Assembly (NCBI GenBank): GCA_021199695.1
Contig: JAJQHP010000084.1
Coordinates: 1 to 7,321, forward strand
Origin: Clostridiales bacterium
Lineage (GTDB): Bacteria; Bacillota; Clostridia; Oscillospirales; Oscillospiraceae
Direction of reading: 5' to 3'
Length of the DNA stretch: 7,321 nucleotides
The notes under the pieces were generated by a model. It saw only the letters and a program-made list of their open reading frames with translations, was not told where the DNA came from and did no database searches. Below, piece after piece: positions 1 through 5,725 of the stretch. The position numbers were made by a program, and so were the translations under genes. Positions within the stretch are counted from its first letter, which is position 1. Every line of letters starts with the position of its first letter.

Positions 1-653
1 AGGAGTGCCACAGCCACTGTGAGATTTTTCAGCGGGTGGGCAAATGTATTATGCCCACCAACGGCATCTTTGCCCAGGTGCTCCGGGGCGGCGTCATCCG
101 TGTGGGGGACGAGATCTCCCTGACGGACAACCCGGACAGGCGGCCCACGGCAGCGGTGATCACCCTCAGCGACAAGGGGGCCTGCGGTCAGCGGGAGGAC
201 AAGAGCGGCCCTCTGGCCGTCCGGATGGCGGAGGCGGCGGGCTACCGGGTGGTGGAGACGCTGCTCCTCCCGGACGAGCAGAAACGGCTGGAGCGGGAGC
301 TGTGCCGGTTGGCGGACGGGCGGCAGGTGGCTCTGGTGCTGACCACCGGGGGCACCGGCTTTTCGGAGAGGGACCGCACCCCGGAGGCCACCCTGGCGGT
401 GGCGGAGCGGAACGCCCCGGGCATCGCCGAGGCCATCCGCTGGTACTCCCTGCAAATCACCCCCAGGGCCATGCTGGGCCGGGGGGCCAGCGTCATCCGG
501 GGCAGAACGCTGATCGTCAATCTGCCCGGCAGTCCCAAGGCGGTGCGGGAGAGCCTGGAATTTCTCCTCCCCAGCCTGGGCCACGGCATCGACATTTTGC
601 GGGGGACCGCTGCCGAGTGCGCCGCCCCCGACGGGAAGGAGCGAGAAAAATGA
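1..653 (+). CDS. MOSC-MogA fusion protein, 5' partial (molybdenum cofactor synthesis)
   Basis: The gene is cut by the window edge: the frame is open from base 3, before any start codon, and reads ECHSHCEIFQRVG, the conserved core of a MOSC domain, followed by the MOSC end GGVIRVGDEI. From about base 150 it continues as a MogA/MoaB molybdopterin-binding domain. The signature TTGGTG followed by SERDRTPEA lies at 342-389, and NLPGSPKA lies at 519-542; these are the family's nucleotide/pterin-binding loops. MogA-type domains adenylylate molybdopterin before molybdenum insertion, and MOSC domains carry sulfur through a conserved cysteine, so a cytoplasmic role in making or sulfurating Mo cofactor is expected from family knowledge. 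An internal ATG at 51 and the GTG at 36 fall inside the MOSC domain and are not the real start. The stop overlaps the next gene's start (ATGA), indicating translational coupling with the ygfK-like gene. Family assignment is secure; the exact substrate is inferred. Confidence 0.92.
   Translation, partial: ECHSHCEIFQRVGKCIMPTNGIFAQVLRGGVIRVGDEISLTDNPDRRPTAAVITLSDKGACGQREDKSGPLAVRMAEAAGYRVVETLLLPDEQKRLERELCRLADGRQVALVLTTGGTGFSERDRTPEATLAVAERNAPGIAEAIRWYSLQITPRAMLGRGASVIRGRTLIVNLPGSPKAVRESLEFLLPSLGHGIDILRGTAAECAAPDGKEREK
636..641 (+). promoter_or_regulatory. Shine-Dalgarno of the ygfK-like gene
   Basis: AAGGAG lies 8 bases before the ATG at 650, inside the last codons of the MOSC-MogA gene. It supports 650 rather than the in-frame ATG at 662 or any earlier start. 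The open frame extends far upstream (to about 44), but that part translates to a Gly/Pro-rich shadow of the MogA frame. Confidence 0.8.
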
Positions 654-2269
654 GCGACCGTATGAATTCACTGTCCTTTGAGACCCTGCTCTGTACCGCT
701 GTGAACGAGCTGCGGGAGCGCAACACCCTGTTCGGCGTCCCGGCAGTCCGGCCCAGGGCCTGCCCGGTGGACTTCTGCGGCGGACAGGTGGAGACCCCCA
801 TCGGCCCCGCCGCAGGCCCCCATACCCAGCTGGCCAACAACCTGATCGCCGCCTACGGGGCGGGAGGACGCATTTTTGAGCTGAAAACCGTCCAGATCAT
901 CGACGGCGAGGACCTGCCGGTGGACAAGCCCTGTATCTACGTCTCCGGGGAGGCGTACAACGTGGAGTGGTCCACCGAGCTGACCATCGGCCAGGCGGCG
1001 GAGGAGTACATCAAGGCGTGGATCGTCATTCACCTGCTGGCCAGAGAGTTTGACCTGGGGGACCCGGAGGGCTTCCAGTTCCATATGTCCGTGGGCTACG
1101 ACCTGGCGGGGCTGCAGTCGGAAAAGGTGGACCGGTTTATCGAGACCATGAAGGACGCCTCCCGCTCCCCGGTGTGGAGCCTGTACCTGTCTCAGGTCAG
1201 GGCGCATCCGGAGCTGTTCCGGGTGGTAGATGAGAATTATGTCAACTCCATTCCCGCCAAAATCTGTAACACCGTCACTCTCTCCACCCTCCACGGCTGT
1301 CCGGTGGGGGAGATTCGGCGGATGATCGCCTATCTGCTGGAGGAGAAGGGGCTGAACACCTTTGTCAAGTGCAACCCCACCCTGGTGGGCTACGACACCG
1401 CCCGGCAGGTGCTGGACGAGAACGGCTACGGCTACCTGTCCTTCGACCGGGAGGGCTTTGACCGCGACCTCCAGCCGGACTACGCCGTGGAGCTGCTTAC
1501 CGATCTGAAGGCCCTGGCGGACTCCCTGGGACTGACCCTGGGGGTGAAGCTGACCAACACCTTCCCGGTAGCCATCCGCAACGGCGAGCTGCCCGGGGAG
1601 ACCATGTACCTCTCCGGCAAGCCCCTGTTCCTGCTCTCCATCCGAACTGCCCAGCTTTTGAGCCAGGCCTTCGGCGGGACGCTGCCCGTCTCCTTCTCCG
1701 GGGGCATCGACACCCATAATGTGGCCCAGGTGCTGGCCGCCGGTATCGCCCCGGTGACGGTGGCGACCCTGCTGCTCCAGCAGGGGGGGTACAAAAATCT
1801 CTCCCGGCTGTGCGCCCAGGCCCCGGAGACGGTCCCCGCCCGGGTGGACGTGGCGGCCCTGGACGAGCTGGTAAAATCGGTGAGCGCCGACCCCTATTAT
1901 CAGAAAAAGCCTGAGCGCAGGACGGTGAAGCGTTCCCTGGACAGCCTGGCCTGCTACAAGTGCCGGAACTGTGTGGACGTGTGCCCCAACCGGGCCAACC
2001 TGGCCCTGCCGGAGCTGAAAAAGGCAGTGCACATCGAGGCCCTCTGCAACGAGTGCGGCAACTGCGCCTGCCTGTGTCCCTTTGGATACCTGCCCTATCG
2101 GGATAAGTTCACCCTCTTTGACGATGAGGCGGCCATGGAGCACAGCGGGAACAACGGGTTCTACCTGACCGGGGAGGGCTTCACCGCCCGGGTGAACGGA
2201 GCGAAGGTCACCGCCCTGGAGGAGCTGCCGGAGGAGCTGCAAGCGGTGGTGGCGGCGTTCCTGGGGTGA
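650..2269 (+). CDS. ygfK: Short YgfK-like Fe-S oxidoreductase subunit
   Basis: The 539-residue protein resembles YgfK, annotated in databases as a putative selenate reductase Fe-S subunit. Residues about 1-420 look like the dihydroorotate-dehydrogenase-like part; GPAAGPHTQL near residue 52 and the ELKTVQI stretch match my recollection of E. coli YgfK. Two 4Fe-4S motifs follow: CxxCxxCxxxCP at Cys435/438/441/445 and at Cys466/469/472/476. The C-terminal tail (NNGF...) also resembles the E. coli tail. E. coli YgfK is about 1030 residues and has a glutamate-synthase-like FAD/NAD(P)H module between the two parts; here it is absent, with no frame break. The protein is therefore probably an electron-transfer or flavin subunit that needs a separate partner. 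ygfK genes cluster with xdh, ssnA, hyuA and ygeXYW in anaerobic purine use and with yqeB/yqeC of selenium-dependent molybdenum hydroxylases. The coupled molybdenum gene upstream fits this. The reaction is not known from the sequence. Confidence 0.85.
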   Translation: MSDRMNSLSFETLLCTAVNELRERNTLFGVPAVRPRACPVDFCGGQVETPIGPAAGPHTQLANNLIAAYGAGGRIFELKTVQIIDGEDLPVDKPCIYVSGEAYNVEWSTELTIGQAAEEYIKAWIVIHLLAREFDLGDPEGFQFHMSVGYDLAGLQSEKVDRFIETMKDASRSPVWSLYLSQVRAHPELFRVVDENYVNSIPAKICNTVTLSTLHGCPVGEIRRMIAYLLEEKGLNTFVKCNPTLVGYDTARQVLDENGYGYLSFDREGFDRDLQPDYAVELLTDLKALADSLGLTLGVKLTNTFPVAIRNGELPGETMYLSGKPLFLLSIRTAQLLSQAFGGTLPVSFSGGIDTHNVAQVLAAGIAPVTVATLLLQQGGYKNLSRLCAQAPETVPARVDVAALDELVKSVSADPYYQKKPERRTVKRSLDSLACYKCRNCVDVCPNRANLALPELKKAVHIEALCNECGNCACLCPFGYLPYRDKFTLFDDEAAMEHSGNNGFYLTGEGFTARVNGAKVTALEELPEELQAVVAAFLG

Positions 2270-2294
2270 GAGAACGCATAGAAAAAGGCAAGAC

Positions 2295-2330
2295 AAAAGC
2301 TGCGCCGGGGTCGACCCCGGCGCAGCTTTT
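2295..2330. terminator. Bidirectional terminator, perfect 36-bp palindrome
   Basis: Every base from AAAAGCTGCGCC to its mirror GGCGCAGCTTTT pairs, centred between 2312 and 2313, giving a GC-rich stem with A-tract and T-tract at its two ends. Because it starts with AAAA and ends with TTTT, it can work in both directions. It lies between the convergent ygfK-like gene (stop 2269) and the lactate permease gene (stop at 2337), only 6 bases from the latter. Confidence 0.93.
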
Positions 2331-2336
2331 CCGTAT

Positions 2337-3980
2337 TTACATGACCCAAAGGGCGACCGCCAGTACGAGGACGATATAAATCGCCACGGGGACCAGATTG
2401 ACGGTGATGATGCGCCCCTCCTCCCCGGCGGCCCCGGTGGTGGCGGAGACCGAGACCACGTTGTTGATGCAGATCATGTTGCCCAGTGCCCCTCCGGCGC
2501 ACTGGAGGGCGCAGGTGTAGAGCGGGTCCACCCCGATGAGCAGGGCGGTGTTGAACTGGAGGGAGGTAAACATGACGCAGGAGACGGTGCAGGAGCCGGA
2601 GATAAAGGCCCCCAGCACCCCGATGAGGGGGGAGATAATCGGGAAGGCGGCGCCGGTGAGGTCGGCCAGGGCCTGGGCGGCCACCATGAGCATGGAGTCC
2701 ATGCCGCTGGCGTTGACCCCGGAGTTGAGCATGATCTGGACCATGGCCACCCCGAAGACCAGGGCGGAAAACACCTTGAGCAGCTGGAAGAAGGAGCCGA
2801 GACATACCCGCCCCACATCCTTCACGCCGATGCCGCTGACCAGTCCCAGAACCACGGCGAACAGGCCAAAGGGCAGCAGACCGGGGTTCCAAAAGGGCTG
2901 GAAGGAGTAGGAGCAGGCGTCCACCCCGAACAGACCGGACCACCCCACAGTCACCGACTGGAGCAGGCTTTTCAGTCCGAAGGCGTCCACCCGGCTGACA
3001 AACAGGAACAGGCCCACGCAGACGTAGGGGAGCCATCCTTTCCAGGCGGGCATGGCCCGAGCCAGGTCGATGTTGCGCACCGGGTCCTCCGCCGGGTCGT
3101 CGGGAAACCGCCAGACGTGCCGGGGGACGAGAAAGCCGTGGGCGGCGGCGAACACAGAGAGGGCCAGACCGATGACCGCCCCCAGGATGGAGGGGAATTC
3201 GTGGCCGCCCACCACGGAGATGAGGTAGTAGGGCACGCAGAAGGCGGCCCCGGCAAACAGGCCGAAGGGGAAGATCTCCACAAAATCCCGGAAGCGCCGC
3301 CCCTTTTCCCCGTAGAGGAACAGGAACACGCCGATGAGCATCAGGGGGACCAGAATACCGCCCACGCCGAGAAACAGGGTGGTCAGCCGGGTGGCCGCGG
3401 AGAGAAATTCCTCATAGCTCAGCCCATATTGGGCCACGTACTGGGGATTGGAGGCGATCTCATCCGCAATGGAGGTGACCATGGCGGTGATGGGCGCTCC
3501 AGCGGCGGCAAAGGGGACGGGGGTGGAGTTGGCGATCAGACAGACGATGCAGGCCGCCACCGGGGGAAAGCCAAGGGCCACCAGCAGAGGGGCCGCCAGA
3601 GCCGCCGGGGTGCCGTAGCCCGCCGTCCCCTCGACGAAGGCCCCGAACAGCCAGGCAATCAGGATGGCCTGTACCCGCCGGTCCGGGCTGACCCGGGAAA
3701 AGCTCCGCTGAATGGCCTCCATATAGCCGCACCGCCGGAGCATATTCAGAAAGAGAATGGCGCCGAAGATGATGAGAAAGACCTCCAGCGCCTTGCACAC
3801 GCCCTGTATCCCGAATGCGGCCAAAGCGGCGGGCTCCATCTGCCAGACGGCCAGGGCCAGCGCCACCGTCAGCAGGAGGGAGAGCAGCAGCGCTCTGGAT
3901 GCGGAGAGATGGATGCGCCGGACGACCATGGCGGCCAGGGCCAGGAGGATGGGGGAGAGGGCGAGAAAGGCGTACAGCAT
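2337..3980 (-). CDS. lctP: L-lactate permease, LctP/LldP family
   Basis: The 547-residue, very hydrophobic protein is of normal length for the LctP family of lactate/glycolate-proton symporters in the cytoplasmic membrane. Diagnostic blocks are [11 protein letters not shown] at residues 115-125, a following ANSTPVPF block near 150-157, and near the C terminus [15 protein letters not shown] and [14 protein letters not shown]; these match the family's [18 protein letters not shown] and GNMICVHNVV blocks. Asn-to-Cys changes in the GSCTVSC block may affect substrate preference (inference). Some twelve or more membrane segments can be drawn. The start is supported by AAGGAG at 3987-3992, 5 to 7 bases before the ATG. 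The gene is a single transcription unit, divergent from the lipoprotein gene and convergent with the ygfK-like gene, so it is not part of the molybdenum operon. Lactate is the most likely substrate; glycolate or another 2-hydroxy acid is possible. Confidence 0.93.
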   Translation of the reverse strand: MLYAFLALSPILLALAAMVVRRIHLSASRALLLSLLLTVALALAVWQMEPAALAAFGIQGVCKALEVFLIIFGAILFLNMLRRCGYMEAIQRSFSRVSPDRRVQAILIAWLFGAFVEGTAGYGTPAALAAPLLVALGFPPVAACIVCLIANSTPVPFAAAGAPITAMVTSIADEIASNPQYVAQYGLSYEEFLSAATRLTTLFLGVGGILVPLMLIGVFLFLYGEKGRRFRDFVEIFPFGLFAGAAFCVPYYLISVVGGHEFPSILGAVIGLALSVFAAAHGFLVPRHVWRFPDDPAEDPVRNIDLARAMPAWKGWLPYVCVGLFLFVSRVDAFGLKSLLQSVTVGWSGLFGVDACSYSFQPFWNPGLLPFGLFAVVLGLVSGIGVKDVGRVCLGSFFQLLKVFSALVFGVAMVQIMLNSGVNASGMDSMLMVAAQALADLTGAAFPIISPLIGVLGAFISGSCTVSCVMFTSLQFNTALLIGVDPLYTCALQCAGGALGNMICINNVVSVSATTGAAGEEGRIITVNLVPVAIYIVLVLAVALWVM

Positions 3981-4033
3981 GGCAGACTCCTTCGGAACGG
4001 ATAAAAATAGTTTAAATCAGGACAATTTTCTCC

Positions 4034-4061
4034 ATTATAGTCTGTTTTTCCCTGTTGTCAA
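4034..4061 (-). promoter_or_regulatory. Sigma-A promoter of lctP
   Basis: On the minus strand a perfect TTGACA (4056-4061) and a perfect TATAAT (4034-4039) are separated by 16 bases. Transcription would begin near 4027, leaving a leader of about 47 bases with AAGGAG in front of the ATG. I see no clear operator palindrome of the LldR/GntR type in the leader. Confidence 0.85.
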
Positions 4062-4093
4062 GGGAGGAAAAAGACCGCCTTTTCATAAAACGC

Positions 4094-4121
4094 TTGCATT
4101 TCCCGGAAGAATGAGTATGAT
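4094..4121 (+). promoter_or_regulatory. Probable promoter of the lipoprotein gene
   Basis: TATGAT (4116-4121, five of six consensus bases) has a weak -35 box TTGCAT at 4094-4099, 16 bases upstream. The start of transcription would be near 4128, about 39 bases before the preferred start codon. It is back to back with the lctP promoter, about 30 bases apart, so one regulator could act on both. Confidence 0.5.
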
Positions 4122-4151
4122 GTAAGAGGATACCATATCACTTGCTCCGGG

Positions 4152-4157
4152 AAAGGA
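4152..4157 (+). promoter_or_regulatory. Shine-Dalgarno deciding the lipoprotein start
   Basis: AAAGGA ends 3 bases before the ATG at 4161 but 9 bases before the in-frame ATG at 4167. The second spacing is much closer to normal, so 4167 is preferred. The choice changes the signal peptide by only two residues. Confidence 0.55.
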
Positions 4158-4166
4158 ACCATGAAC

Positions 4167-4790
4167 ATGAAAAGACAGACCAGAACCAGAATCCTTGCCG
4201 CCCTCTGCGCCCTCTGCTTCCTGCTCTCTGCGTGCAGCTCGTCAGAGGAGGAGGTCTACACCGGCGCCAACGGCTATTGGGAGCGGGCTCTCCTGGGGGA
4301 GGAGTACGCCGTGTACCAGTATGTCTGCGACGAGATGCACATCGACGACGGCACCGACATGACCAGCAGCTCCGACTATGACTTTTATTACATCTTCCCT
4401 GTCTATCCATCCGACTTTGACTACAGCAGCGGCGATTGGGCAGAGCTGCGGCTCAACTGCGTCTACGACTACATCGGGGAGGACTACACCCAGGAGGAGT
4501 ATTTCGACTTGCTGGAGGAGTCCTATGCCGAGGAATGTGAGAACTTCCAGCGGCTGGAGGATGAGGAGTATGGCGGCGAGACCTTCTTTGTCTACGAATA
4601 TGACGGCACTGCCACCAGCGGCGACGCCTACCATGCCTACGGCCATGTGACCTATGACCACGGGTTTTTGGTCTCCTACACCGCGTTCGAGTTCGTGGAC
4701 TGGGATAACCACATCACCTATTCCGACGTGGAGGGCATTCTGGAGGCCGCCTATGCGGTGGACTTCCGGGAGCTGGACACCGAGGACTGA
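4167..4790 (+). CDS. Acidic, tyrosine-rich lipoprotein of unknown function
   Basis: The 207-residue product begins with a lipoprotein signal peptide: basic start (KRQTRTR), hydrophobic stretch (ILAALCALCFLL) and lipobox LSAC, with Cys23 as the lipidated residue (Cys25 if translation starts at 4161). It should be anchored on the outer face of the membrane. By hand count, the mature part (about 185 residues) has about 48 Asp/Glu against 4 Arg and no Lys, and about 24 Tyr. Three more cysteines are present. Alternating aromatic and acidic stretches such as FVYEYDG suggest a beta-rich fold, which is inference only. I recognise no family. It is a single-gene unit with its own promoter and strong terminator, and the two-component genes that follow have a separate promoter. 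A role in binding metal or another cation, or in sensing at the cell surface, would fit the charge but is unproven. Confidence 0.85.
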   Translation: MKRQTRTRILAALCALCFLLSACSSSEEEVYTGANGYWERALLGEEYAVYQYVCDEMHIDDGTDMTSSSDYDFYYIFPVYPSDFDYSSGDWAELRLNCVYDYIGEDYTQEEYFDLLEESYAEECENFQRLEDEEYGGETFFVYEYDGTATSGDAYHAYGHVTYDHGFLVSYTAFEFVDWDNHITYSDVEGILEAAYAVDFRELDTED

Positions 4791-4812
4791 GACCTGAGCG
4801 CTCGAAATGACC

Positions 4813-4856
4813 GCCCCGCAGCGGGAGCCGGAGACGGCTCCTGCTGCGGGGCTTTT
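4813..4856 (+). terminator. Strong intrinsic terminator after the lipoprotein gene
   Basis: An 18-bp stem (4813-4830 with 4835-4852), interrupted only by one G-U pair, is closed by the GNRA tetraloop GAGA and followed by TTTT. It begins 22 bases after the lipoprotein stop and separates it from the two-component genes. Confidence 0.93.
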
Positions 4857-4894
4857 GTCGAAATCTGATTAGTTCTTAATTTATTCGAAATGCT

Positions 4895-4924
4895 CTGACT
4901 CTACAGGAGAAAGTTTGATATAAT
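4895..4924 (+). promoter_or_regulatory. Extended -10 promoter of the two-component operon
   Basis: A perfect TATAAT (4919-4924) is preceded by TGA, giving the extended -10 form TGnTATAAT. The -35 box is weak: CTGACT at 4895-4900 with an 18-base spacer (or TGACTC with 17). Transcription would start near 4931, about 70 bases before the regulator's preferred start. A TCGAAAT heptamer at 4885-4891 lies just upstream of the -35 box. Confidence 0.75.
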
Positions 4925-4983
4925 ATGTCAGAATACAGATCATGGAAAAGGGCGGCGCATACGCAGAGCTGCGCCGTCGTTTC

Positions 4984-4992
4984 GGAAAGGGG
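4984..4992 (+). promoter_or_regulatory. Shine-Dalgarno-like tract deciding the regulator start
   Basis: GGAAAGGGG lies 9 bases before the ATG at 5002. The alternative in-frame ATG at 4942 has no such tract and would leave a leader of only about 11 bases from the predicted transcription start. The receiver domain proper begins 10 residues after 5002. Confidence 0.55.
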
Positions 4993-5001
4993 CGGTCGCT
5001 C

Positions 5002-5725
5002 ATGGATATGGGACAGGGAGCCAGCAGCGGCGTCATTCTGGTGGCGGACGATGAGCCGGAGATCCGGCAGCTCCTCCACATCCTGCTGCGCAACAAAGGG
5101 TACCGGGTGATCGAGGCGGCCAACGGCCGGGACGCCGTCCGCATGGCGGAGGGTCATCCGGAGCTGGACCTGATTTTGCTGGACATTATGATGCCGGAGC
5201 TGTCAGGCTTGGAGGCCTGCCGACAGATACGGGAGCGGACAAGGGCGCCCATTCTGTTCCTCACCGCCCGGAACACCGAGCGGGACAAGGGGGCGGCCTA
5301 TGGCATGGGCGGAGACGACTATCTGGCCAAGCCCTTCTCCCAGGGAGAGCTGCTGATGAAGGTGACGTCCCTCATCCGCCGTTACCGGGTCTATGGCGGC
5401 GTCGGAGAGGGGGCAAACGGAGAGAAACCGGTCCATTGGAACAGCGCGGCAGACGCTCTGACGGTGGACGCCAAGGCCCGGCGTGTGAAAAAACACGGCC
5501 GGGAGATCAAGCTGACGGACAAGGAGCTGGACCTGCTTTCAGAACCGGGGGGAGATCCTGGACATCAAGAGCATTTACGAGGCGGTGTGGCAGAGCAAAT
5601 ATATGCCTTCCTCGGACAACAATGTGATGGTCTATATCCAGCGGCTGCGGAAAAAGCTGGAGGATGACCCCGTCAATCCCACTCTGATTCGGACGATCTA
5701 TGGAAGGGGATACCAGGTTGACTGA
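5002..5725 (+). pseudogene. OmpR/VanR-like response regulator, frameshifted in the DNA-binding domain
   Basis: Frame 1 from 5002 encodes a complete receiver domain: acidic pocket Asp16-Asp17-Glu18, phosphorylation site Asp61 in LLDIMMPE, Thr88 in LFLTAR and Lys110 in YLAKPF. A linker and the first part of a winged-helix domain follow, ending in KLTDKELDLL at about 5538. The frame then runs out of register, giving unrelated residues to a stop at 5667. The continuation is clear in the +2 frame from 5540 (QNRGEILDIKSIYEAVW) through VMVYIQRLRKKLEDD to RTIYGRGYQVD and a TGA at 5723-5725. Compared with the usual spacing in OmpR-type domains, about four residues are missing and one base of that interval remains, so an 11-base deletion is the simplest account. 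A G6 run at 5547-5552 lies just after the break. As read, the product phosphorylates but cannot bind DNA. True pseudogene, strain variant and assembly error all remain possible. The downstream kinase is intact. Confidence 0.82.
5702..5709 (+). promoter_or_regulatory. Shine-Dalgarno-like tract for the histidine kinase
   Basis: GGAAGGGG lies 8 bases before a TTG at 5718 and closely resembles the tract in front of the response regulator. It overlaps the regulator's last codons and favours the TTG start over the ATG at 5700, which has no such tract. Confidence 0.5.

Noticed and set aside
44..649. Upstream in-frame extension of the ygfK-like gene
   Set aside because: This stretch is the Gly/Pro-rich second frame of the MOSC-MogA gene. 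The Shine-Dalgarno and ATGA overlap place the start at 650.
650..2269. Selenocysteine codon in the YgfK-like protein
   Set aside because: The only in-frame TGA is the final stop at 2267-2269, after a complete YgfK-like tail and followed by the terminator.
668..2296. Long open frame on the minus strand, 542 codons, opposite the ygfK-like gene
   Set aside because: Its translation is low-complexity (Gly, Val, His, Gln-rich) without recognisable motifs, while the plus strand encodes clear Fe-S motifs and YgfK similarity. Long antisense frames are common in GC-rich coding DNA.
3117..4004. 295-codon plus-strand frame opposite the lactate permease gene
   Set aside because: Composition is Gly/Glu/Gln/His-rich shadow coding; the minus strand gives a complete LctP protein with promoter and ribosome binding site.
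4813..4856. Riboswitch or attenuator hairpin before the response regulator
   Set aside because: The hairpin lies upstream of the regulator's own promoter and just after the lipoprotein stop, so it is an ordinary terminator.
4942..5001. Longer N terminus of the response regulator from the ATG at 4942
   Set aside because: It has no ribosome binding site, would have a leader of about 11 bases and adds residues without receiver-domain similarity. The ATG at 5002 has a purine-rich tract at good spacing.
5533..5560. Programmed ribosomal frameshift in the response regulator
   Set aside because: There is no X-XXY-YYZ-type slippery heptamer with a downstream pseudoknot, and about four conserved-position residues are missing, which a simple slip would not restore. 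A deletion explains it better, though the G6 run keeps slippage barely possible.
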